Assembly: GCF_026914185.1 (NCBI RefSeq)
Contig: NC_070565.1
Location: forward strand, 1,116,001 to 1,180,000
Origin: Puccinia triticina
Taxonomy: Eukaryota > Basidiomycota > Pucciniomycetes > Pucciniales > Pucciniaceae
Direction: 5' to 3'
Length of the DNA stretch: 64,000 nt
The position numbers and the translations under genes were made by a program. This document shows positions 33,237-43,240 of this stretch, piece after piece (position 1 is the stretch's first letter; every line of letters begins with the position of its first letter). Below the pieces are notes generated by a model. It was given only the letters and a program-made list of their open reading frames with translations, searched no databases and was not told the origin of the DNA.

Positions 33237-33805
33237 ATGAATCAAATCGGGCTTTTTTTGGCTGTCGCCGCTTTGACATTTCAGGTTGTTAGACGATGCC
33301 ACGGTAACGACTTCGACCATCCTGGTTGTTGGGGTGGTCAGTGCTCATCAACGGTAAGCAGAAGAGCCAAAACTGGGATAAATATAACCAGGTTAACCTT
33401 TCCGTGGAAATTCAAGCAGGCCGCTACAGTTTGAGACAACAAGAATATCCGGGTCAACAAAGATTAACTTGCCTCATGGTTGAATCAAAAGGACAAATTG
33501 TCGACCATCCGGAAAGAAACAACAAGAAGAAGATCCTTGGCGCAGACTTTGTAAAAATACCGCACAACATTGGGAAGTGCAACTTTGGATGCGTGGCCTG
33601 CGGTGCCTTCACTGGATCAGAGAGTCGTCGCTGGCCGACAGGCAGAAAGCTGCAATCAAGTTCACGATGTGTTGCAATAAAAATAAAGTCGCCTTGCCAA
33701 ACTTTGATGCAAATGCAAAACCTTACCCATCAATCCTCCAGAACTTATTCAGTGGATCGAACTCGAGTAAGATCCCCCCTCCTTTTTAATGATCATTGCC
33801 AGTGA
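33237..33805 (+). CDS. Secreted-protein-like exons running into the Helitron N-terminus
   Basis: ATG 33237 starts a signal peptide (MNQIGLFLAVAALTFQVV) followed by RRCHGNDFDHPGCWGGQCSS. A 38 nt GTAAGC...AACCAG intron (33354-33391) joins exon 2 in phase: VNLSVEIQAGRYSL...LTCLMVESKGQI...KCNFGCVACGAF. The frame then reads out-of-frame through Helitron sequence to a stop at 33803-33805. CVACGA plus the HW in the next frame forms the usual Helitron N-terminal zinc motif, broken by a 1 nt deletion near 33614. So a cysteine-rich secreted-type N-terminus appears fused to a Helitron protein, or two genes overlap here. Where one ends and the other begins is uncertain. Confidence 0.5.
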
Positions 33806-36800
33806 CTGATATTGATCTTTCGTTCAAAAGCTGCCTTAAATTTCCAGAAGTATACACGAATGTATAACAATGCAGTATCCTTCACGTCTCTCCGGACAAA
33901 GGTGGATTATTCTGTTCAAGGACCACTGGGCGTAAACGTTTTCAGGATGAGCGGAGGTTTAGCTCATTTGATATCAAGCATTGAGCCTGCCGAAGGATCC
34001 GACCCAGGATTTGCCCAGATTTTTGTAGTCGGCGACCACGGGACTAATGAAGCCGAATTGCGAGTACGGAAGGCCGAAGGGATGGGGTTGAGTAAAGGAA
34101 AAGTTGCTGGGCTCTTGCCATCAACTGTATCGACAATAATGAGCTATATGTACAAGCACAATCCTTACGCCAAGTTATTCAAGTCAGCCAAACAAGTACT
34201 CGAGGAGCGGAACGCAAAAACACTGAAGTTGAAAGGGATTAATCGTCCGGGAGAGGATCCGAAGAGGTATAACGAGCCAACGATCAGTGAAGTCGCTGCG
34301 ATAGTCGAAGGCGACGGTGATATCATCCAAGAAAGAGAAATTTTACTCCATCGCAAGGACGAAAAGTTAATTTCAATTTCGGATACACATTTGGCTTATT
34401 TTCCATTGCGATACCCTCTGTTTTTTCCAAAGGGAGAGCAGCAATGGCATACCTTTTATAGATGTTCAACAGAAAGAGGTTTGTGCGGTTCATTGATCTG
34501 TTTGAGATTAAAAATACTGACTCCTTTTGCTAGTGACCAACCGCAAAGTAGGATCACTTGAATGGTACGCTGCCCTACTCTTCGATCGTCCGGGGTGTTT
34601 TTCACCTATATTAAGGGGCCGGTCGTTGCTGCAGGAACTTGTGGTCGACATGTATGTCTGCGTTGAGCGACAACGATTGCAGTTCATCAGAGACAATCAA
34701 GAATCAATGAAAGCAAGCCAATACCGCTCGCTTTTAAGGGGTCTAGAGAATCAAAAACCAATTTCAGCTCGTAGAGTTATTCTACCAGCTACATTCATTG
34801 GGAGTCCTCGTGGGATGTCGCAGCTGTATTACGACTCGATGGCAATTTGCAACAAATACGGGCCACCCTCTTTGTTTATCACGATGACCGCAAATCCCGA
34901 TTGGATGGCAATCAAGACGCTGATTCCTGAAGGCGAGCAGGCTTTTGATCACCCAACAATTGTAGCACGGGTATTCCGGTTGAAGATCAAGGCACTCATC
35001 CACGAACTAGTGAATATGGACAGGCTAGGGAAAGTTGTAGCATACGTTTACACAATTGAGTTTCAGAAGCGCGGACTCCCGCACGCTCATCTAATGGTTA
35101 CGCTTGATGAGAAAGACAAACCGACCACGCCGGAGAAGATTGATCTCCTCGTCTCTGCGGAGATTCCTGACGAACTTGAAGAACCAAACCTGCATCGACT
35201 CGTTTGACGCTTCATGTTGCATGGACCATGCAAGGGCCGAGCTTGCTGGCGGAACGGTACATGCAATCTTGGCTTTCCCAAGCCTTTTTCTCCCCGGACA
35301 GTAACAGTCGATGGAGCTTACCCGGTTTATCTGAGGCGCGACAACGGGAGGTCAATTACAAAGCACACAACTCGTTTCGACAACGGATCTTTTGTCCCGT
35401 TCAACCGGTTCTTGACGTCAATGTTTCAGTGCCACATCAATGTTGAAATCCCCGTCAACAGCACCGCTATTAAATATTTATAAAAGTATATTACGAAAGG
35501 GCACGACAGAAGTTATATGGCAGTAGAGGTCAAAGATGAAACAAAAGCTTATGTGGACGCGAGATACATAAGCCCCCCGGAAGGTGAGGAACAATGTTGT
35601 TTATCAAAAATGAGTCGTATCAGCTGAAATCCTGTCTGTTAAGCTGCTTGGAGATTATTCAAATTTCCATTATCTGACAGATCACCAGCAGTAACGAGAC
35701 TCACCGTGCACGAAGAAGATGAGCAAGTTGTTTATTTCAAGGAAAACATTGGCGCGGAAGGTCAGCTGAAGAGCGGCAAGGCGGCGCGAACCACGCTCAC
35801 TGGGTTTCTAGAGCTCAATCGGACGAATGCGGTTGGGGCAGAAGGGCGCACGGCTAGGTCACTTCTTTACAACGACATCCCATGTTATTTTTGGTGGGAC
35901 AAGGGCGACAAGGAGTGGAAACCGCGGAAATCAAAAGCTGAATCAGTTGGGCGGATCTACGCGGTTTCTTACCTAGCAGGTGAAAAATTTTACTTGAGGG
36001 TTCTTCTTTTCCATGTTCGGGGTCCTCAGTTGTTCGAAGATCTCCGGTCATTCGAGGGGGAAATCCTTGATACGTACCAGGAAGTGTGCAATCGGAGAGG
36101 ACTCCTCGCAAACGATACTCTTTATGATATGGCGTTGCGGGAGGTGGGTTTGGTCAACTCGGGTTATCAGCTGACTCAAATGTACGCTATCATCTGCGTA
36201 CACTCCGCGCCAACTGACCCAAAGACTCTGTTCGAGTCTCATTTTGAAGCAATGACGGACGATTTCATACGAATTGACATGTCAGATAGGAACAGCCGCC
36301 AGTTGAACCCCGCAGAACGTCGGGTGATGGGTCTTTTTCGCCTCGAGAGCATGTTGGAAAGCATGGGCGGCACGCTGCAAACTTGCAATATAACTGTCTC
36401 ACGCGAAGAAAGGGAAATGGTTGAATGGGTTCGACATGAAAGAGTACCTGAACATGATCCACGGGCCGTGGAGGCGAGACTGAACCAAGCGAAGTCAAAA
36501 TTCAATAACGGCCAGAAGGTCATCTTCAACAAAGTCGCCAACTCACTCAGTGGGCAAAACGGCAAAAAATTTTACCTTGATGGACCAGGTGGCACGGGGA
36601 AAACATTCCTTTTAAATTCAATAATAGATGCCTCGGAAGTCCGTGGTATTGAAAGCATCGTTGTCGCCTCCTCTGGGGTCGCCGCACTGTTGTTGAGAGG
36701 AGGTCAGACAGCCCATTCGGCTTTCAAGATTCCTCTTGATTTACAAAAAGGCGCCGAATGTGGACTAGAAGCGGATACGGTGCTCGCTCAGCGCATCCAG

Positions 36801-37946
36801 TCAGCGAAACTGATCATTTGGGATGAGATCGTAACGATTCATAGGTACGCTATTGAAGCTGTTGACCTATCGTTGAGACAAATCTGCACATCAGCAAACC
36901 CATTCGGCGGGAAGACGGTCGTATTTGCTGGAGATTTCAGGCAAATCCTACCGGTAGTCAAACACGATGAATACCCGAAGTCTTATAATGCAACGTTGAA
37001 GTCTTTGATTCTCTGGGAGTCAATTATTGAACTAAAACTTACTGAAAATATGTGTCTCGCAAAAGCTCTCGCAGCGGATGGTAGTGACAAAAACATCAAT
37101 TTTGCCGCATCTTTACTTGCGCTGGGCGAAGGCATCAATCAGGAGAACGACTTTGAAATTATAAATCTGCGGAACATAAACATTGTTGATTTCGACAGTG
37201 ACGCAACAAGCAGTGATGCACTCATCGATTTTGTATATGGCGACATCGCCGCCGTGAATGCGGGGGCCAGGAGCGAAAAGCTGGCTTACCTTAACGAACG
37301 ATGTATACTTGCGCCTTTGAATAGGGACGTGAAGCGGATGAACGAAGTTATCACGGCGCAATTGCCTGAAAATGCAATCAGCTTACGATCCGTCGACACT
37401 GCAGACCCGGATGAGTTTGAATGTTTGCCGGAGGAGGCGCTCAACAAGCTGACACCATCTGGACTCCCCGACCACGAATTGAAGCTCAAGGTTGGGATGC
37501 CTGTCGTTGTAACTAGGAACCTGCGGATTGGCAGCGGGATTTGTAACGGGACAAGGATACTCTTAACAACGGTTGAGCAGACATTTCTTTCTGGGGTAAT
37601 AATGGGTGGGCCTTTCGAGGGCGAAGAAGTGACTTTACCAAGGATAAAGTTGCAAAGCAAAGGGGGAAAGGGAAGTGGCCAATCATTTTTTCGGTTGCAG
37701 TTCCCTGTGAAGGCGGCCTATGCGATGTCAATAAATAAAAGCCAAGGTCAAACATTAGCACGCGTGGGGGTATTCCTGCAAACTGATATATTTGCTCATG
37801 GTCAGCTCTACGTGGCGCTTTCAAGAGTGTCGGACGTTGCAAACCTGTTGGTCGCGAAGCCAAAGATGAGGGATGGGTTGATTAATGTGGTGCATAAAAT
37901 GATTTTCAAATCAAGCAGACGGAAAAGTAAGGAGTTTTGCTCATAA
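33577..37946 (+). pseudogene. Helitron Rep/helicase (rolling-circle transposase), two stops and a frameshift
   Basis: Exons about 33577-33766, 33831-34478, 34534-35583 and 35644-37946. Domains: N-terminal zinc segment; Helitron-like N domain (YNNAVSFTSL, YFPLRYPLFFP); Rep HUH nuclease (ITMTANPDW, FQKRGLPHAHLMV, HxH at 35082-35090); a two-tyrosine block where KYL-stop-KY is encoded at 35472-35489; YVDARYISPPE; then a complete PIF1-family helicase ([12 protein letters not shown]alker A, LIIWDEI Walker [31 protein letters not shown]). Rep nicks and joins one strand, PIF1 unwinds. Lesions are TGA 35205-35207, TAA 35481-35483 and a 1 nt shift near 33614. The 746-codon helicase part is intact. Helitron ends (5' TC, 3' hairpin plus CTRR) were not located. 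Confidence 0.9.
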
Positions 37947-38265
37947 CGAACTGGACAACACTAACATCTTTTTGTCAATGTAGACAAAAAAAGGGAGCTA
38001 CTGCGCTCAAAGCAGGACCTCAATCGCGGGTCAACGTCGGAGGTTGGATAACTGTATGCCAAAGCTCGACTGGGCTTGTTTTCAAGCGCGAAGTCTGTTG
38101 GGTTGTTGATAACCTCAGGTGGATCATTGGTGCTATATCAGAGTTCGGTTGTAAATTGACAAGAAGATCCAGTCAAAACAAGTGGGGAAAGAAATTGATT
38201 GCAGATGTCAACTATTGATGTCGACATGCCAATCGTGAAGTTAGCTGAATTGCTGCCTAATCATC

Positions 38266-38505
38266 ACTCGAGGGAGCCGGGGCTTTAGAGACGGTTTGCG
38301 ACTCAAGTGTAATGGAAAATGTGCTATCATTGCGAGATGTATTTGGTAACTTGAATTTGAACAATTGAAAAAGGGAACATGAGAAAGTACTCGAGGGGAG
38401 CGGGTTCCTTAGAAGCGGTTTGGAACTCGAGTTGAATGTAAAAACTTTTGTCATTCCGAGATGTAATTGGCAACTTCAATTTGAAGAATTGACAAATAAT
38501 AGAGC
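38266..38505. repeat. Tandem duplication, period about 121 bp
   Basis: Two diverged direct units (about 38266-38385 and 38387-38505) share CTCGAGGG, CGGTTTG, GAGATGTA and ATTTGAANAATTGA. They lie between the Helitron 3' end and gene B, and may be part of the B terminator region or of a Helitron end. Confidence 0.7.
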
Positions 38506-38633
38506 AGAAAGTAAGGTGAAGGGGGAGGGGAACAGACAAAAAAGGTCTTGAAAGGTAAGAGCTGAACGCGGGGGTCAAAACGGGGCGTTACTGGTAGCCA
38601 TTGGGTATGGTTAGTTGTGGTGGCAAGCGAAAT

Positions 38634-39515
38634 TCAGAAGTCATTGTTGAGTGAGCTGGCGGTTTTGTCGGAGTCAGTGAAGAGTACGTTGTCAGAAGCG
38701 AACGTGGCGTGAGTGACCTGAAATAAGGTCTCAAGGGGTGAACATCGCTGGTAATATTAATTAATGAGAAAAGGGGCTCACCTCGACAATCATCCGTCGT
38801 GATGTCCTGCCGAAGCCATCGAGGAACCCTTTGTATTTGATCTTACCTCCCGGAAATAATGTCGTGCCGCGAGGGAACTCGTTGTTGCTTAAGCCTAAGA
38901 CACATTGGACTCGAAAGACTCCACCTTCGTCCAACTGTACAACCTGTCAGTAATGTTCAAGGTTGAGCGGAGTGAACATTGTACCTCGCCCGTGTGTTCA
39001 ACGCTGATGCTAATCAGGGTGCCATTGCTTTCCGGCCAAGCGGCTTTGGTTCGAACTTTGATTATTGTACTGAGGCCGGAGACGCGGACACGTTGCCATT
39101 CAGATGGATGTTTGTCAACATTCAAATTTCTCTCGTCGCCAGCTGTCCAGGTCAACTTGGGGACGCGCATGAAGTTGATCCCGCGTATTTCTCCTTCAAT
39201 TACGTAAAGTTGTCCTTCCGTCAGAGGGGTGTTGGAGTGGTTGTTTGCAATGAGGTTGACCGGAAAGATCTTCTTGCCTTGGCTCCAAACGCCGGACAAG
39301 CTGGCATAACTTTTGCTGGATTGTGGGGTTTGGCCGTTGGGAAGTCTGAAATATTGACGGACCTATTGTTTTGTGTTAACAGTGATAGGCGGTGGAGGGC
39401 GGCGGAAGCAACTCACTTTACTAACTGGTATGAATTTGCCAAAAAATCGTAGGCGGTCTTGCCCTGCAAAAGTTGGTGAATCGGGCTCGAATTTCAGTTC
39501 AGTAGTTGGGAGCAT
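38634..39515 (-). CDS. OB-fold-like protein B, 240 aa, intact
   Basis: Minus-strand exons 39515-39417, 39362-38985, 38943-38782 and 38717-38634 are all in phase 0 and give 241 codons including the TGA. Segments include KIFPVNLIANN, EGQLYVIEGEIRGINF, GTLISISVEHTGE, GVFRVQCVLGL and GKIKYKGFLDGFGRTSRRM. It aligns by eye with A and C along its whole core, with introns at matching points (after FGKFIPVSK, HTGE and RRMIVE). No transmembrane or signal sequence. A two-domain OB-fold, single-strand-DNA-binding role beside a Helitron is my inference. The gene lacks any lesion in a region full of dead genes, so it may be under selection or recently active. It is divergent from gene C, with about 650 bp between their ATGs. 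Confidence 0.75.
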
Positions 39516-40168
39516 GGCAGGGGTATGTGGTCGGAGCTGCGATCGAATGTCGGGGAATGGGGGAGGATGTCGTGGTTGAGGTGAGAAAGTTTTGAATTAG
39601 CTTACTCTGTCAATTGCCGATATACTTAAGAGGGGACGATTCAGTCCGGAGTCGGGTTGGAGTAATAAGTTTGGGCTTGACTCGTTTTGAGGGTTTGCGT
39701 TGATAGGGGGACTGTTTCTGGGAAAATCGCTGGGGACGCGCAACTGTTGCGATGGAATCGGGATAGCTGTGGCACAGACATTCAAGGGTGGACGGCAGTG
39801 GCGAAGTTGGTTTGGTCGTGACACTGCCTGTTAGGGGTTCATGTTGGGGGTACTAGGGTCGGGTCAGTCTTGAACTGTTAGCGGGAGGGCGTGTGGTTAC
39901 CAGGGCGGTCGCGGTTGGGTGTCATGTGTAGCGGCGGGGGCTTGGACGAAATGGGTCGGGCCACCACTGTCCCTAGGGGCCTCTCGTCAGTTGCCTGGGT
40001 TAGGAGCGTCAACCATCCCTTGCAAGGGTGCTCGATGGTTAGTATAAAGTTTCGCTCTGTTCTTGGCACTTGCGTCTTTGTTAACGATTTGCCTTTGAAT
40101 AGAGATGGGATTGATTAGACGTTCTACCTAGATCAAGTTTGGAGTGAATCCCCCGGCCGAATCGACAC

Positions 40169-40957
40169 ATGAACTCCATCACTGCCGGCGCTTGGTTGGG
40201 TAATTGTTACCTCCGGGAAAATTTGGTGTTTGAGGGTAAATTCAAGGCGAAAGGCTCTGTAAGTCGGTGAAGCTGTTATTTTCCTTTCCGGGTTGGTTCG
40301 GCTGACTTTGGAGGGAAAGGAATTGTTATTCGAGTCTTCCGGGTTGGAGCGTCGATTGACCAGTTCCGATGCGATTTTGACGGGCAACTCGACGGGCACA
40401 ATGCCTCGGATTGCTGTGACCTTGACTCCGTATGCGTTGGATTGGCTTCATCTTGAAAGTGGCGAATTCTACAAGCTAGAGGGTGAGGTGTTGGTCGGCG
40501 ACGAGTTGGGCAACCAGAACTTTCATTACTACGCTTCGGGATTCAAGCGGAGGCGTTACACGAGGGCGACAGCGATCCCCAAACCAGTGAGGATGACCGG
40601 GTGCGGGACGATATGCCATGTCAACGTTGTTGAAAACCGGAGGCGGGAGCGCGGAGTGACGTCGATAGCTAGGTTGGAGCTGGTTGTTGCCCACGGGGCA
40701 AATGTGAGTTGTGTTGCCGTATTGACGTGAAGTCTTTGGTCAGCTGATGTTGTTCGTGTTCTCAGTGTATGATTAGCCGGAGGTTCTACGTGAAATATGT
40801 CGTGGAAGTCGATAGTTGCGTGATTGATGATAGGGTTGAATTTGCCCCAGGGGTTCAGGTGCGGTTCAACGGCCTGCTCGCGGGGTTTGCTGCGAGAACG
40901 GCGACTTTGGTTGTTAAGATCAGTCAGTCGGGCACTGTTTGTGTGGAGTCGGGCTGA
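40169..40957 (+). CDS. OB-fold-like protein C, 223 aa, intact
   Basis: Exons 40169-40258, 40314-40703 and 40766-40957, all phase 0, give 224 codons including the TGA. Core segments PRIAVTLTPYALDW, EFYKLEGEVLVGDEL, IARLELVVAHGAN, RRFYVKYVVEVD and VQVRFNGLLAGFAARTATLVV match A and B in order, and the intron after VAHGAN sits at the same place as those after HTDWDSQ (A) and HTGE (B). The start was chosen because exon 1 ends ...FEGKFKAKGS before GTAAGT, parallel to ...FGKFIPVSK in B. The C-terminus is short compared with A. Same caution: the OB-fold/ssDNA-binding role is inferred, not demonstrated. Confidence 0.7.
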
Positions 40958-42060
40958 CCTGTTTGCGTCGTAGGTTACTTCCGGGGAGGTGGGCCCGAGA
41001 GCGGGATATTCCAACGGGCCGCGTCGGGATGTCCTTGTTTTGGGGTAGGGGTCCATTCTACGGTTCGAGCGTCAGGTGGCTTTGCCCGTCCTTTTTCCTC
41101 TTGTGTTTTCGGCTTGTGTTGTATGTTTTATGGGGTTGCCGGCTTGGCGCCCTCTAATTGATTTGTTGTTCGTTGGGTGGTGTGCGTCCGGTTGCCTGCT
41201 GTATGGTGGGTACGTCGCGATGGGTTGAAGCCGGGGCTTTTGATTGTGTGGTGTGACTGGGAATCGGGGTTGGAGGGTGGGATGCCGGGCGTTTGCGTGA
41301 TGCGGGCCGGGGTGGGGAGGGGCGTCCGGGTGGTGTGTATTACGCTGCGGAGGCGGGGGGACCTGGGAACGTTTGTGGGTGCGGGCCGGGCGCGGGCCTT
41401 TGTTGCACGCGACGGGAGGGTTTGGGGGGGCCGGGTGCGGCTGCGGGTGCTGAGACTTGTGCCTGGGGGGCCGGAGTTCCGGGGAGCGGGCGGGGCGGGC
41501 AGGTTGGCGGTGTGGCGGTGGTACGCTGTGAGTGCGGCGGCGTAGCCGCCTTGGGCTCTAGTAATATATAAATCACAGAATTTCAATTACTGGACGTCCA
41601 GAAGACCAAATTTTGACTTCCAGCAATGGTCCCCTTGGCCAATTTCTGGTCCTGGGAAATTTGGCACTTTGTAATATTACATGTCAAGTTTCAACTGGCA
41701 GCAGTTTCTTGAATTTTGTTCAAATTGTTTGGGAGTCAGAAATAAAATTCATAAATTTTATTTGGGAGTCAGAACCCAATTTCCCAAAAAATGACAGGAA
41801 TAGAAATAAGTTTATACCTCTGTCCTGCAGGCCCCCAAAAATGGTCCCAAAATTTTACAGCGGGCAGAAAAGCATCTGAAGAGAACATGTTTACCTGCAT
41901 GCTATTAACATACCCAAGGAAAGGGGTGTGCAACTGTGGGTCCATTTCAGCAGGTTTCATACTAAGGGAAACTACTAAAACCTTTGCCACTGTGCCCCAA
42001 ATTACACCAAAATTTTACAGTTTCAATTATATTACTCTGTCTCCAAATGATTAGCTGCTT
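40958..42060. other. No gene seen; G-rich tract
   Basis: 41170-41550 is strongly G-rich on the plus strand, which keeps long spurious frames open on both strands. 41640-41710 carries a word (AACTGGCAGCAGTTTCTTG) shared with the foldback at 49418-49592. Confidence 0.4.
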
Positions 42061-42196
42061 GGCAGGAATAGAGATGGCCTTGCGGTAACCATTTGGGGGT
42101 ACCTGATTCCCCTTGGCGCGCCGGATCACCCGCCCAGAGGTACCAGTTGCCTTCTTTGGGCCAAAAAAAAACTCATGACACCCCAGTGTACCTTGA

Positions 42197-42480
42197 TGAC
42201 CAGAACAGACCGGTCATTTAGAGGACACTACCCACTTGATGACCGGTACAAACCAGTCATTGAGAGGGCATCAAGAGTGTTGGATACATCCCTCAATGAC
42301 CAGGACAGACTGGTCATCAAGAGGTCATTGAGAGGCATGTGCCCTCTTGATTAACGGCTGTGGGTAAGTCATTGAGAGGGCATCAAGAGTGTTGAATACA
42401 TCCCTCAATGACCTGACCAGACTGGTAATCAAGAGGGCATTGAGAGGCATGTGCCCTCTTGATTACCGGTTGTGGTTGCT
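42197..42480. repeat. Palindromic satellite array (ACCGGTCAT / ATGACCGGT)
   Basis: About two and a half tandem units near 120 bp long, each with alternating words such as CTTGATGACCGGT, ACCAGTCATTGAGAGGGC, and CATCAAGAG. The words are reverse complements of each other, so the array can form many small hairpins. Confidence 0.85.
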
Positions 42481-42548
42481 GCTCTCAATGAACAACTGCC
42501 AATCCTGACTCATCTCCTTTCATGTGCCTTACATGGTGTCCTCTCAAC

Positions 42549-42741
42549 TAGGGATGACAATCGGGCTGCCCGGCTTCACCCTGGCAAGGCTATTGAGACA
42601 TAATTTGAGCGGGCCCCTTGGTGAGGCCAATCCTCTGACCACCCGGGGCTTTACTTAACTGGTCTCTGTCCTGAAATCTTCATTGGCGCAAAAGTGGCCC
42701 GTAGGTGGCGCGTGGTCAAACCCGCCCAATTAGCATCCCTA
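42549..42741. mobile_element. Nested hAT MITE, 193 bp
   Basis: Ends TAGGGATGACAATCGGGC and its near inverse GCCCAATTAGCATCCCTA, with an exact 8 bp duplication CTCTCAAC at 42541-42548 and 42742-42749. It is inserted inside the 836 bp hAT MITE and so is younger. Confidence 0.9.
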
Positions 42742-43004
42742 CTCTCAACCTAGCCTTGAACAGGAGAACAAAAAGGTGGGAGGTACACATGGTACCCCCA
42801 TAGGTTATCACAGGTACCCCGTCAGAAAGTGCCGCAAAAAGTACCAGGTGCCTGTTTTTTGGAAAAAAAGTGCTTTGGTATCCGGGTCCACTGGGACATC
42901 TCTAGGCAGGAAAACACAAGCAGAAAATAATTTTGAGGTGCCAGGGCTTTTGGTCATATTTGCTACTAATAAAAATGATGGGTTGACTATGCTAGTAAAT
43001 AGTG

Positions 43005-43165
43005 CCTTTGGAACGGTTAACAGTGCCTCCAGCACATTTAATATTGCATCCAGAACTGTTGATAGTGCCTCTGTCACTGTTGAAAGTACCTCCAGAACTG
43101 TTAATAGTGCCTCTGTCACTGTTGAAAGTACCTCCAGAACTGTTCATAGTGCCTCCAGCAGTGTT
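43005..43165. repeat. Minisatellite, 42 bp unit
   Basis: Three to four diverging units built from two 21 bp halves (GAACTGTTNATAGTGCCTCC and GTCACTGTTGAAAGTACCTC). It keeps frames open on both strands but shows no protein identity. Confidence 0.8.
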
Positions 43166-43240
43166 CTCTTTCACAGAGTTGTTGAGTTGTGAAGGGCATG
43201 CACAGTAGAGATGTGTGAGTGCTACAAGGCGCTCCAACCA

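Larger units (their letters stand above)
42069..42904. mobile_element. hAT MITE with palindromic satellite core, 836 bp
   Basis: Begins TAGAGATG and ends CATCTCTA, fitting hAT ends (YARNG), with an exact 8 bp target duplication GGCAGGAA at 42061-42068 and 42905-42912. It carries a TGACCGGTCA-type array (42197-42480), GGTACC-rich subterminal arms and a nested hAT MITE (42549-42741). It has no transposase, so it depends on another hAT. Confidence 0.9.

Noticed and set aside
41177..41586. Long open frames on both strands in G-rich DNA
   Set aside because: Base composition alone (few A/T, so few stops) explains them; the peptides are Gly/Arg or Pro/Thr-rich with no motif.
42197..42480. CRISPR-like array of regular repeats
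   Set aside because: Units are palindromic satellite words with variable spacing inside a eukaryotic MITE; there are no unique spacers and no cas genes.
43005..43165. Coding repeat protein
   Set aside because: A minisatellite keeps both strands open; there is no supporting gene structure.
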